NCBI GenBank assembly: GCA_009829735.1
Contig: CM020618.1
Span: 9,391,119-9,455,118, forward strand
DNA: 64,000 bases
Direction of reading: 5' to 3'
From: Pyropia yezoensis
Taxonomy: Eukaryota > Rhodophyta > Bangiophyceae > Bangiales > Bangiaceae
Position 1 is the first letter of the stretch; each line of letters starts with the position of its first letter. Shown piece by piece: positions 30,889 through 41,064 of the stretch. The notes under the pieces were generated by a model, which was not told the origin of the DNA, did no database searches, and worked only from the letters and a program-made list of their open reading frames with translations. Made by a program: the position numbers and the translations under genes.

Positions 30889-32156
30889 ATCAGCTTACCA
30901 TTAGGGGCAGTCGTTAAATTAGGTTTACATGAATGTTTCAACAAAACTTCAGTTGGTATACAATGATATGTATCCAATTCAGAAACGTAAAGTGTTCCCC
31001 GGGCAGTTCCTTAGTCGAACCCTCGCTTGCGGCCGTCCCTGACACTGATATCCGAACACACCGACCCCGAACACTGTCACTCCTTTTTTCCACCTTGTCT
31101 AAACTGCTGTATTCTCATGCAAGCGAGCAATTGTTGGAATACATAAACACCACTTTTTTCCGCGGGATGGATGGTTGTCAGTACACAGGATCTGCGGCAC
31201 GTCGCAGATCACACTGCTCTGATGTTGTGCAGTGCACACTGCGTTTCGTCACAAATGCATGAGACATAGCGCCTGGTCGCGCTCGTCGTTTACTGCCGCA
31301 AATTAGTTCTTAGTAGCTTAAAAGAGATGAGCTGCTGGCTTGCTGCGTGGCAGATGATGTCGTCACCCTGTGGTCGGAACAGGGAAAGCTTGACCAGTAC
31401 TCATTGAGTCTCAGCTTAGTTGAATCTGTGCAATTTCCTCGCTGCCCGTCGGCTACAGGTCCTTTCGCGTCTATATTTCTTTCTAATCCGTTAGATATGC
31501 GGCTACTCCTCGAAGTTACTTTTGTGGGATCACCCAGCTGAATTGACTCTGGCGTCTTCGTCGACAAAGAGCCTCAAAGGCCGGCCCCGAGGCCCCCGCA
31601 GAGGGAGGCGGTAGGGGGAAAGGGGAAAAGGCGGAGGGGGCGAGGGGGGGAGGAGGAGGGGTGAGCATGAGCTAAGGCTGCAACTGATGACTCGAGACTA
31701 TGGGAATTAGTCATGAATCAGCAAGGGCAATATGCCCTGCCTCGCGCGCCCGCTGCTATTTCTTTACTGGCTCCTCAGCCCGTCCACCCATATCTACTGT
31801 AGTTTCCCCGAATTTTGTCTCATGGAGACAAGAGCAACAGCGTGACAACAAGGCCATGAGCCAACCACGTGCTGGGAGCTCGCAGCGGACCATTAGCATG
31901 CTGTGGGGCTTGCCTTTTGATCAGGCGATGATTGGCTGCAGTCGCGGCGGTTCTGGTACCGAACGCTCGTTGGTCAGATAGCTGTTGTTTTCTCGCACGA
32001 TCTCGGCGGACTTCCCTCTATCTCGGCCCGATCCACTAAAGAGCACTGGGAGAGGTCGCAGCTGGTTCCTGGGATGCCTGTTCCCTCTTCCAAATGGGCA
32101 GAAATCTCGAGAAAGTCTCAGATCGCACTGTTTCCACACTAACGCGGGGCACTCAT
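30889..32156. other. AT-richer spacer left of retroelement A
   Basis: No gene or recognisable element. The short frames have no motif. A purine-rich stretch lies at about 31600-31665. The last bases before the LTR (CACTCAT) do not match those beyond the other LTR of element A. Confidence 0.45.
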
Positions 32157-32625
32157 TGTGGCAAAAACCACAAGCACACACGGCACCCAAGTTGGGGCGG
32201 TGTGCTAGGGCTGCCTCCCGTGTCGCGGGAACCGGAAGAAGTGCAAGTCGCACACACTCTGTCCCTGTTGTGGGGCAAACCCCCCACGGACAAACAAGAG
32301 GATGGTGTGTGGTCCAACAGTTTCTTGGTCGGGACGGGGACGCAGGGCCAAGCCCCGCTGTCCCTCCCCTTATCCCCCCAGGGTCCCCTCAGAATCTCGC
32401 CACTCAGAATCTCCCACCCCAGCACCTGCCCACCGGGCCACACGAAAATTCAAGACGATAAATGCAGAAAACCCTCAAATCCAAGTTGGATTTACTACTA
32501 AGCTAACTATCCCAAACTTAGGGAATATGGACCCAAATGCAGGGGGAGGAACGGATCAGGCTAGTGGCCTGCCGCCCCTTGCATGGCACGTGTTGCCCCC
32601 CTACCTGGGGGTCAATACTGCCACA
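32157..32625 (-). repeat. 3' LTR of element A
   Basis: 469 bp, bounded by TGTGGC and GCCACA. It is nearly identical to 41065-41532 and 56293-56760. In plus orientation it lies 339 bp upstream of the antisense ORF, so it could supply an antisense promoter. Confidence 0.93.
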
Positions 32626-32640
32626 CTCCCCTCTCCTCAG
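32626..32640 (-). other. Polypurine tract of element A
   Basis: On the minus strand this reads CTGAGGAGAGGGGAG directly before the 3' LTR start TGTGGC. It is the expected plus-strand priming site of reverse transcription and fixes the element's orientation. The same tract is at 56761-56775 in element B. Confidence 0.85.
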
Positions 32641-32963
32641 TTCCGACCGACCCGGTCGGCCCTGTGAGGGGGTGCGTAAACGCACGTCTCGGCGTTGGGG
32701 GCGCGACTTGCTGTCCCCCATCGAGTACGTAACACGGATGTGGAGGCGGTCACGTTGACCGCCCCTCTCCTCAAGCTTGCCCACTCGGCAGCTTGCTCTC
32801 CTCAGTTCACACTTCACCATCACCACCACCTCCCCTTCACCTTCCACTGGGCCGCCCCACGCTGGGGAGGCCACCCGTATACCCACGATCCGAGTCCCCC
32901 TCAACTCGAGGCGGGTCTCGTGCTGCGATAGCCAGAGCGTCTCTCCCCAACTTGGGGAGAGCC

Positions 32964-34907
32964 ATGGCGACTCCGGGAGTGGAGACGGACTCTCTTGACG
33001 AGCGCATGGAGGACACCTCCTACGGGGCAGCACCCGCCGGGACTTCCGGCGGGGGCTCCGCGATCGCTCCGGGGGACGGGACTCCCGCGTCACCCGGCTT
33101 TGGGTTGACGGCGGGGTCTCCCCCGGAGGCGGGACAAGTTGTCCCGCGTGAGGCCTTGGGGCGGTGGTTTTACCCCGCTTGGCCTCTCTATGAGGAGGGG
33201 CTGACTGTTCTTCGCTGTGGCCGACTTGGCGCAGCGATGGGCCGGGTATGGGACCGCCTACGGGAGAAGTATCCCCGTAGGGTCGGGTTCCCTGCCGGCT
33301 TCAGGACGGACCAGTTTGCTTTCCTGGACGATGAGGAGGTTGAGGACGTTCAGCGTGCCAAGGCCATGGTGGACCGCGGGGGAACTATCCCGGGTCCCGG
33401 CGACTTGCCGACCTTCACGTGGGACGCTGTGGCAACTCGCCCACCGTACCTCCACGAGGCCGATCCGCACACTCATCACTTTGATGTGCGGATGGAGAAA
33501 GACTTCCGGCGAGGTCCCTACTTGGTGACCTCGGCTCAACTTGAGTTTCCTCAACAGTCTGCTGCCAGTAAGGAGCAGTACTATCCGAAGAAGCCCGAGT
33601 GGTGGCCTCAAGTTGAGGTCCCCTACGGGTTCCCGGCGTTGTTGCCACGGTTGCTTGACCACTTCGGCTCCGTCATGTTGACGGCTGCCCCTGATCACCT
33701 GGTGTGGGCCATGTTGGCCACCCAGTGGCTCCTCGAGGTCATGTCGACCTGGGTGTCCTGTGTTCAGCGGCGGGGGATGCTCTGGCATCTCCCCCTCCGG
33801 CTCCTCCAAGGTTTGGAACAGCTCACCCCTCAGCTAGTTGCTGAGGGGTGCTCATCAGGACAACTCACTCTACTTGAGGAGATGCTCCGGCTCCATAAGT
33901 TTATCGAGTGGGAGAGCATTGAGCACAAGTTGCGCCGCCCCACTCGTGGACCCAAGGACGATGGCGCACTTCGCCAGTTCGTATGGGTCGCTCGTGAACT
34001 TCACGACGGCCGTGTGGTCCTACGAGAGGGGTTGGGCATCGGGGACTACCCGTATGCCCCGGGGGTGGATCGCCACACTGCGCCACCCCCGGACAGGCCC
34101 ATAGTTATGGCCGTGCCGTCCTATGATGACCATATGACTCAACCCACTGCGGGGGCCCCAAGTCGGGGTCGCAGTTACACCCGGGTACCGCCACCTCGGC
34201 GGGCCCCTCCGCTTCCTCCTGTTCCTTTCCAAGCTCACGGGAACATACCGATCAGCGTGGCCGTGGAGTCTTCCACCCCGGTGTCCCCCAACTTGAGGGC
34301 CACCCTCCTGACGGTATACCCCAAGTTGGTGTTGCCGCCCACGCCTCTAACCTCAGAGATGATGATCACCACGTTGGTGCGCACCATTTCCTGGTTGGCC
34401 GCGTCGACCGCAACCCTACAGAGTTCCGAGACTCCTCAACTTGAGGAGCGCGTTCGTACTGCAGTGGCGACCGCGAGTTGCGAGTCGGTGGCGGAGTTTA
34501 TGACGGCCGAGTTGGCTCGCATTGGGGCCATTACGCCCCAGCCAGCCCCACTTGGGCGTGGCAAACGTTGTGCGAGCCGGGCATACTCGCCTCCTCGCCG
34601 TCGTCGCCGACACTCGCGGCGCTCTCCTTCCGTATCGGAAGACGAGTTGTCTTACTCCGTTTCGGAGTCCTCTACCCCGTCGGAGACGGAGTCTGTCCAG
34701 CGTCTGCGTCGCAAACTTGCGCGCAAGACCAGGCAGAAGAGTGGCCACGGTCGGCGCCACTTGCGCGACCGTGAGGGACGCGACGGTTCCGACTTGGAGC
34801 CGCCGCCCCCTCCAACAAGTGGAGACCGTTATCGGCGTGGGTCTCGCCGCTCGCCTCCACGTGAGGGCGAGGGCCGTGGAGTGGGAGAGTCTAGCATGCG
34901 TGCCTAG
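32964..34907 (+). CDS. Antisense ORF of element A (647 aa, unknown function, RS-rich C-terminus)
   Basis: An intact frame lying between pol and the 3' LTR on the strand opposite to gag-pol. I start at ATG 32964 (MATPGVETDSL); the frame is open back to 32793. The first 60 residues are low-complexity. The middle (about 65-360) looks globular, with an aromatic-rich block (GRWFYPAWPLYEEGLTVLR), a His-rich EADPHTHHFDVRM and a helical, hydrophobic LVWAMLATQWLLEVMSTWV. The C-terminal 115 residues are Arg/Ser-rich (SPPRRRRRHSRRSPSVSEDE), resembling RS domains or a basic nucleic-acid-binding tail. There is no signal peptide, zinc knuckle or clear transmembrane pair, so it is not an obvious Env. The copy in element B has the same length with mainly single substitutions. 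Antisense ORFs are known in some plant Ty3/gypsy elements; I recognise no relative of this one. Stop to pol stop: 111 bp, tail to tail. Confidence 0.8.
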   Translation: MATPGVETDSLDERMEDTSYGAAPAGTSGGGSAIAPGDGTPASPGFGLTAGSPPEAGQVVPREALGRWFYPAWPLYEEGLTVLRCGRLGAAMGRVWDRLREKYPRRVGFPAGFRTDQFAFLDDEEVEDVQRAKAMVDRGGTIPGPGDLPTFTWDAVATRPPYLHEADPHTHHFDVRMEKDFRRGPYLVTSAQLEFPQQSAASKEQYYPKKPEWWPQVEVPYGFPALLPRLLDHFGSVMLTAAPDHLVWAMLATQWLLEVMSTWVSCVQRRGMLWHLPLRLLQGLEQLTPQLVAEGCSSGQLTLLEEMLRLHKFIEWESIEHKLRRPTRGPKDDGALRQFVWVARELHDGRVVLREGLGIGDYPYAPGVDRHTAPPPDRPIVMAVPSYDDHMTQPTAGAPSRGRSYTRVPPPRRAPPLPPVPFQAHGNIPISVAVESSTPVSPNLRATLLTVYPKLVLPPTPLTSEMMITTLVRTISWLAASTATLQSSETPQLEERVRTAVATASCESVAEFMTAELARIGAITPQPAPLGRGKRCASRAYSPPRRRRRHSRRSPSVSEDELSYSVSESSTPSETESVQRLRRKLARKTRQKSGHGRRHLRDREGRDGSDLEPPPPPTSGDRYRRGSRRSPPREGEGRGVGESSMRA

Positions 34908-35018
34908 TTGGCAGCTGCCTTTGTTGTGAGAGTGTGAGGGTTAGGGCTGTAGTTAAAAGCCACTCTGCGTACCACTTCGACTTGAAGCACTCTCTTGGCA
35001 CTGTTGCTCGGCCTTCCC

Positions 35019-38000
35019 TCACGTTGAGGGAGGGCTGTTAGGGTCTATCTCATTCCGGGCACAGTACGCCCGGACCTTCTCAGCGGGAAGGTCCTCCACA
35101 TACTCCCACGTATCATCCTTGGCTTTGTAGCCAAACCAACGCACCCTCAACATGAGGCGGTCAGTGTCCTCATCCCAGCCGTGGTCGATGAACTTATCGA
35201 ACACGTACTCCTGTGGGCCCTGTTTGGCCGCAGGCAGTGAGGGGAGGCGCCACGCTTCCAACGCACGCGCCCAAGCTGGGTCTCCTGCAGGCGGTGGTGC
35301 AACTTTGACCACGTCCTGTCCGTTCACTGTGCGGACCCCATCGTCACTTTCGATGGTGAAGCGCCGCCCATCAGTACGAAGGACCTGGTACGGTCCCTTC
35401 GTCTGGAATACCAGCTTACCCCCAGTTGGGGTGTGCGAGTGTACCAGCACCCAGTCACCCTGCTCGGGGACATGTTTAGCATTGCGCACCTTTTTGTCAA
35501 AGGTACGCTTGTAGCGCTTTTGTGCTTTGTCCATCTCAGCCCTGACTTTAGGGATGAGGTTTTCAAGCCTAGCGGCGAACTCCGCCTTACTCTCAGTAGG
35601 AGTAGGCGTACTGCCACCATCCTCCCTAGTTGGGAGCGACCGCCGCACGGCAATAGACCGCACGCGACGGGGGGTCACAAAAGCGAGGGGTACTTCCCCT
35701 GTAGATGAGTGAACCTGCGAATTGTAGGCAGTAGTAAGGATAGAAATGTATTGGTCCCACGTCTTTACGTGCTCACTCACATAGTGGCGTAGCTGCCTAA
35801 CAATAGTTTTGTTGAAGCGCTCCACCTGCCCACTAGTTTGTGGGTGGTAGGGGGTGGCATAGTTTGCCTTAACCCCCAACATATCCAGCACTCCCTGAAA
35901 CAGTACAGACGCAAATTGCGGTCCATTGTCCGATAGTGTACTATCTGGGATGCCATACGCGGCAACCCAGTGATCTAGGAAGGCTGACACGACCGACATG
36001 GCCGTGATCTCTGCCAGTGGGATCGCTCGCGTAAGTTTCGTGAAGCGGTCACAGATGACCAGGAGGTACTGGTTGCCCTCCTCGGTCACGGGCAGTGGCC
36101 CAAGGATGTCCATCGCCAACGCGGCGAAGGGCTCCTTGGCCGGGAACAATAGCATAGCCGTACTAGGCCGCCGTTCCATCAGACGATTCTGTGCACAACT
36201 TGTGCAGGCAGCCACCCAACTGTAGATGTCCACCACCATGGACGGCCAGTAGTACCTGGTCCTCAGGGTCTGGTACAGTTTACTAGACCCCAGGTGTCCA
36301 CCCGTGGGAGCGTTGTGCTCCCTCTCAAGGATACTGTCCTTGAGGGATGCGGGGACGACAAGTTGTTCGGTCCCCTGGAATACCCCCCTCCTCATGAGGA
36401 GGCCATCGTCTCCCAGAAAGAAGCGCGTCTCAACCACCGTATCCAGTATATCCCTCTGCGACTTGCAGAAGGGATCCTCAGCCTGGGCCTTCACCACCTC
36501 GTCCAGGGACAGGGGCAAGTACTTCTTGTTCCCTGGCGCCTCGGGGTTCAACGCCTGACCCGAGCGCGTGACTACCCCCACGATGGGGATGTCCTCATCG
36601 ACTGGGTTAGTGTCTAGCCCCTCGGTAGGTACCCGAGAGAGGCTGTCGGCAAGGGCATGTTGCCTGCCAGGTCGGTACTCAATGTCAAAGTTGAAGGGTG
36701 CCAGTCGCACCCTCCACCGGTTGAGACGAGTGTTCGTACAGTCCGTCTTAAAGATGAACTGCAACGCGCGGTGGTCACAGCGGATGAGGAACTTCTCACC
36801 CTCCAGGTAGTGACGAAGTGACGTCACCGCCCACACCACTGCGAGTCCTTCCAACTCGGTGACTCCGTAGTTCTTCTCGGCCGAGTTCAGCCCCTTACTA
36901 AAGTATCCCACCGGCAAGTACTCCTTGTCCGGCTGCTGCTGAAGCAACACACAACCAAGTTGGTCGTAGCTAGCGTCCACATCCAGGATGTAGTGGCCTC
37001 CCAACCTGGAAATAGCCAAGATGGGGGGCTTCAGCAGAAGGTCCCGAAGAGTCTCAAAGGATTCCTGCTCCACCCGACTTGGGGGAGGCAGGTTCTTCGG
37101 TAGCGTTGAGCTCACTAGCTCATTCAACGGCTTCGCCACCTTGGCGAAGCCCTTGGTGAAACGTCGGTACACGTTACACATCCCGAGGAAGCTCCTCATC
37201 TGGGTCTGGGTCCGGGGGTACTGAGCCTTACGAATGGCCCTCAAGTTCTTCTCGTTAACACTGAGACGCCCCGGATGGACAACATGTCCCAAGTACTCCA
37301 CCTCTTGAGTAAAGAGGTGGCACTTACTCGCCTTCAGTGACACACCGGCGTCAGCAAGTAGCTTGAACACCTGGCCAAGATGGCCAATGTGTTCCTCCGG
37401 ACTTCGGGAGAACACAATGATATCGTCTAGGTACACAAGACAGATCTGCCACCGTACTCCGGCCAGAATCATGTCCATAGCGCGCTGGAAAGTTGCCGGC
37501 GCGTTACACAGACCAAACGGTAGGCGCTTGCACTGGTAGGTACCACAGTGACAGGTAAAGGTAGTTTTATGCCTGTCCTCCGGGGCAATGGGAATTTGCC
37601 AGTACCCCGCGTTACAGTCCAGGGTAGAGAACACGTTTGCCTTCCCCAGAGAGTCCAGACAGTCATCCATCCTAGGTAGGGGATAACTGTCCTTCACCGT
37701 GCTCTCGTTGAGCTTACGGTAGTCGATACAAAACCGGGGGGTCCCATCAACTTTGGGGACGATAACCACCGGACTCGCCCACTCGGCGTTGCTGGCCTCG
37801 ATCACATCGAGGGCCTCCATGCGAGCAACTTGCTCCTTAACGAGGGCCCTTGAACGAGGTCCTCCCCTATACGGTTGTTGGCGTATAGGGGGTGCACCGG
37901 GCTTCAACTCGATCCGGTGTTGGGTGGCTCTCATGAGTCCCAATTGACCATCCCACAACTTGTGATATTGGTCCAAGAGGCGTTCAACTCGAACCCTCAA

Positions 38001-39002
38001 CCTGGGGGGGACACCCTCCATGTTCACATGGGGTCGAGGAGAGGCGGCCGACTTGGTTTGATGCTTCTCCTTTCCGGACTTCGGGTCGCTACTTGCGCCC
38101 GCGCTGAGGGTGACCGCTACTACCGGTCCCTCATGTTGGTCGATATAGCCGAACTTGGCTCCCGACTTGAAGTACTTGGGCGTCGGGCTCAAGTTCATCA
38201 CCTGGATCCTCCACGGGACTCCGGCTTTGGAGTCCATCGTGCCAAGGGCAACATGCACTTGGTGCTTGCGAGCAAGACGGGGGTGAGGGTGCACCAACCC
38301 GTTCCCCGTAAAATCAGTTACAACATCAACGTGCGCCACCGAGTTGGGGGACAACGTGACTTTGCGGGCTAAACGCAGGGTAGCAGTAAACCCTTCCCTC
38401 ACAGAGCAAACAGGCTTCGACTGTGAGACTGTCACAGGAGCCACAGACTTTCCCTTACCAAGGATGGGGATAGTCTCCCCATTCATCAACTTGACCCAGT
38501 ACTCAGGGCCACAAATCAAAGGCACTTGTGTAACAACATAAGGGGTACCCAGAAGCAGGGGTACCGATATATTCTCAACTACGCCATAGGTCACGTCGAC
38601 CTCATGGGTCCCCAACCTAGTTGGTAGGGTCACGGCAACAACGATGGGAAGTACCCCACCATTGATGTCAATCATATGGTCAGCTTTGGACCTCCAGCGT
38701 TGGAGCTTCACCTCCTTTGGTAATAGCGACTTGCGTATCAAGGAGGCTCCTGACCCGGTATCAAGTACGATACGGGTACAGCATGCACGGCCGGGGGCAA
38801 GTTGCACCCGTCCAGCCACCTGGAAGTTCTCACCCGTCAGCACCGCGATGACCCGACGTGGGTTTACGTTCTTGGGGAGTCCTACCCGAGGTGGGCGGAC
38901 TCCCTTAGGTCGCCGCAGTATCCGGCACGGTTGGTTCGTCCTCCTGGCCCACTTGGCCGAGGCTGCCGTTGTGAGCTTCGGACGACCAGCCCCAACGGTC
39001 AT
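35019..39002 (-). CDS. pol: Ty3/gypsy Pol polyprotein of element A (PR-RT-RH-IN-chromodomain)
   Basis: 1327 residues, uninterrupted. The protease active site is DTGSGAS at D81. Reverse transcriptase has the usual RT blocks (CIDYRKLNEST, LDCNAGYWQIP, LPFGLCNAPATFQ) and the catalytic YLDD at 524-527. RNase H starts around D676 (ILDVDASYDQLG). Integrase has the HHCC finger H896, H903, C933, C936, and the catalytic triad D965, D1025, E1061 with the canonical 35 residues between the last two. A chromodomain (EYVFDKFIDHGWDEDTDRL through TWEYVEDLP, about 1265-1317) places it among chromoviruses, in which this domain steers integration to marked chromatin. The start ATG overlaps the gag stop in the sequence ATGA, so Pol may be made by termination-reinitiation or frameshifting rather than as a simple fusion. 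Confidence 0.95.
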   Translation of the reverse strand: MTVGAGRPKLTTAASAKWARRTNQPCRILRRPKGVRPPRVGLPKNVNPRRVIAVLTGENFQVAGRVQLAPGRACCTRIVLDTGSGASLIRKSLLPKEVKLQRWRSKADHMIDINGGVLPIVVAVTLPTRLGTHEVDVTYGVVENISVPLLLGTPYVVTQVPLICGPEYWVKLMNGETIPILGKGKSVAPVTVSQSKPVCSVREGFTATLRLARKVTLSPNSVAHVDVVTDFTGNGLVHPHPRLARKHQVHVALGTMDSKAGVPWRIQVMNLSPTPKYFKSGAKFGYIDQHEGPVVAVTLSAGASSDPKSGKEKHQTKSAASPRPHVNMEGVPPRLRVRVERLLDQYHKLWDGQLGLMRATQHRIELKPGAPPIRQQPYRGGPRSRALVKEQVARMEALDVIEASNAEWASPVVIVPKVDGTPRFCIDYRKLNESTVKDSYPLPRMDDCLDSLGKANVFSTLDCNAGYWQIPIAPEDRHKTTFTCHCGTYQCKRLPFGLCNAPATFQRAMDMILAGVRWQICLVYLDDIIVFSRSPEEHIGHLGQVFKLLADAGVSLKASKCHLFTQEVEYLGHVVHPGRLSVNEKNLRAIRKAQYPRTQTQMRSFLGMCNVYRRFTKGFAKVAKPLNELVSSTLPKNLPPPSRVEQESFETLRDLLLKPPILAISRLGGHYILDVDASYDQLGCVLLQQQPDKEYLPVGYFSKGLNSAEKNYGVTELEGLAVVWAVTSLRHYLEGEKFLIRCDHRALQFIFKTDCTNTRLNRWRVRLAPFNFDIEYRPGRQHALADSLSRVPTEGLDTNPVDEDIPIVGVVTRSGQALNPEAPGNKKYLPLSLDEVVKAQAEDPFCKSQRDILDTVVETRFFLGDDGLLMRRGVFQGTEQLVVPASLKDSILEREHNAPTGGHLGSSKLYQTLRTRYYWPSMVVDIYSWVAACTSCAQNRLMERRPSTAMLLFPAKEPFAALAMDILGPLPVTEEGNQYLLVICDRFTKLTRAIPLAEITAMSVVSAFLDHWVAAYGIPDSTLSDNGPQFASVLFQGVLDMLGVKANYATPYHPQTSGQVERFNKTIVRQLRHYVSEHVKTWDQYISILTTAYNSQVHSSTGEVPLAFVTPRRVRSIAVRRSLPTREDGGSTPTPTESKAEFAARLENLIPKVRAEMDKAQKRYKRTFDKKVRNAKHVPEQGDWVLVHSHTPTGGKLVFQTKGPYQVLRTDGRRFTIESDDGVRTVNGQDVVKVAPPPAGDPAWARALEAWRLPSLPAAKQGPQEYVFDKFIDHGWDEDTDRLMLRVRWFGYKAKDDTWEYVEDLPAEKVRAYCARNEIDPNSPPST

Positions 39003-40969
39003 TTGTTTCCCGCCGACTTGGCGTCCGAATCTGAGGGCGGGGAGGAAGACGACGAGTCCGAGGACGACGTGTCCGCCTCCTCCGCCGAGGGTGTGGCGAC
39101 CGCAACGACCGGTCGAGACCCACCCTCGCGGCGTGAACGTACTTCGTTCGTAGCCGACTTTTTACTCGCATTCCTAACAAGTTGTTGGATGCGTTTACTC
39201 AACTTGGGGCAATCATATGCCCAGTGACCATCGGAGTTGCAGTTCCAACACCGATGGTCCGGTCCGGGAGGGGTCTTCCCAACTGGGGAAGACGAAGGGA
39301 TACCCTGGGAAGTTCCCACGGCAGCTACCACCCTCTCCTTGCGGATTCGGCGTGCCTCTCTCAACTTTCTGGCCTGGCGCGCCTCCTCCCGTTCCTTGGC
39401 CTACTCGGCCTGACGCTCCTGGCGTTGTTCCTCCCGCAACTTGCGGTAGGCCTCGCCTCTGCGATAGGCGAACCTGGCCAACTCGGCCAGGGTCGCCCGG
39501 GTAGTGTTATGCTCCCGGGTCTCCATCCGGACTGACCAATGGAGTCCCTCCACAAACCGACTCTTCACCACAGCTTGTGGATGAAGAAACCCACAAAGAT
39601 TGTTGAGCTTACGGACTCGCTCCGCAAAGGACAACTCGTCCTCCGCCTCTTCCTGATGGGCTTGCGTAAACTCCTCGACTTGAGAAGCCAACGCTGCCTC
39701 ATCAACCATGGCTCTCAACAACCAGTTGACGAGCTCCAAATAGGACGTCACCTCCCCAGCGCCTCCACTTGAGGAGCTGGGCATGACGGACATAAGTTCT
39801 GTCCGTAGGTCGCCCTTCGTAAACTCCTGTAGCATGTAAAAAGCCATGCCTTCACTTATAGCATTGTCGTCACAGGCTTTTGTGAAACGACGTAGGAACT
39901 CAAAGACACGGAGGGGGGGAGTTCCGTCCCACTCCGCTTTGTGCCCAAAAGAATGAAGTGCATTCTTCTTGGCACGGCCCATGGCTCGGGCCTGGTCAGG
40001 ACCATACGCCACCGACTTGTTGTGGAGGGCGTAGGTCTCACAGTCAAAGATCCTCTGGTAGACCGGGTTGGCTACCTGGATCTTGGGCGGCACCTCACGT
40101 TGAGGGAACAGCCGCTGTGGCACTGGGGTAAGTTGACTCTCAGTGCCTGTAGTCCGGCGCGGCGCGCTTGGTGTAGCCGCCGGCGTTTCCGGGGGGAACT
40201 CCCCCGTGAAGGGCGTACGCCCCACCGAGTATGGTGTGGCTCCCTCGTTGGGAGTCACAGGTGTCGCCCCCAGTTCGGGGCGACCAGAGATAGGCGTAAG
40301 GGGGGATTCCCCCTGCGCCTGCGGGCTCGAAAGCCCCAATCCGGTCTGGACATTAAGGCCATCTGGCAAACTCGCCACAATCTGATTCAGAATAGTATTC
40401 GTCATCGTGACCACCAGGTCCGGCAAAGTCTGCCGCAACACATTGGTCGCCTCCCGACGGACAGTTTCCGCGAGGAGTGGATTGACGACTCCAGTTGAGT
40501 CTCGGTCCGCCTCCGGGAGTCCACCTGAGGGGTAACCACGTTCCTCAGGGGTCTCAACCGGGGGCATGGGCGCGAGCCCATCGCCGACCAACGGAGGTCC
40601 ACCGTCCTCCGAAAGCCTAGTTGACGACGGCTCCAAGCCAAAGTTGGCTCCAACCCGAGTGGAACCCGCGGGGACAGTCCTCACCCCTTAGGACGTTCCC
40701 GTTGAGTTTACCACACGGTGGCCAGACTTCGGCCCACCCACATCAGAAGTGTCACCCAAGTGAACTCCCGACTGAGTCGGGGTGGCCTGTTGCCCGCCCG
40801 CACTTCCAGTCCTGCTGGCTTGAGGGACCTCTAGTCCCTCTGCGACCCCAGGTAAACCCACCTGTGTCTCACCAATATTCAAAGGCACTGAAGTACGTGC
40901 GTCACCCGTGTACTCCCCGGACGACGGGGGGTCCGAACTAGCCATGTTGGCTGACGATCCGTATGACAC
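38999..40969 (-). pseudogene. gag: gag of element A with two in-frame nonsense codons
   Basis: The frame opens at ATG 40969 or 40945 and ends at TGA 39001-38999. TAA at 40690-40688 and TAG at 39403-39401 interrupt it; element B has a sense codon (TTG) at the second site. The N-terminal third is Pro/Thr/Gly-rich. The central capsid-like helical region (about 40050-39400) includes the GMAFYMLQEFTKGDLRTEL stretch and a highly charged KLREEQRQERQ helix. A CCHC zinc knuckle (CWNCNSDGHWAYDC) lies at about 39209-39250, followed by an acidic Ser-rich tail. Gag packages element RNA into particles. Two stops make this copy defective unless they are read through. Confidence 0.85.
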
Positions 40970-41044
40970 GGTCCAAGTCCACCGTTCCTCTGAGACAGAG
41001 GGCCCCCTACACCCGGGTGCACCCGGAGGTAAAGTTTACCTCTG

Positions 41045-41062
41045 TCCCCTGCTGCTCCACCA
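41045..41062 (-). other. Candidate primer-binding site of element A
   Basis: Two bases inside the 5' LTR, the minus strand reads TGGTGGAGCAGCAGGGG. It begins with TGG, as expected for pairing with a tRNA CCA end. I could not name the tRNA. Confidence 0.5.
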
Positions 41063-41064
41063 AA

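Noticed and set aside
32094..32667. Frames through the LTR
   Set aside because: LTR sequence; repeated at 41065 and 56293 without conserved coding extent.
35152..37947. Plus-strand frames inside pol of element A (and the equivalents in B)
   Set aside because: Shadows of pol; they begin and end arbitrarily and carry no motif.
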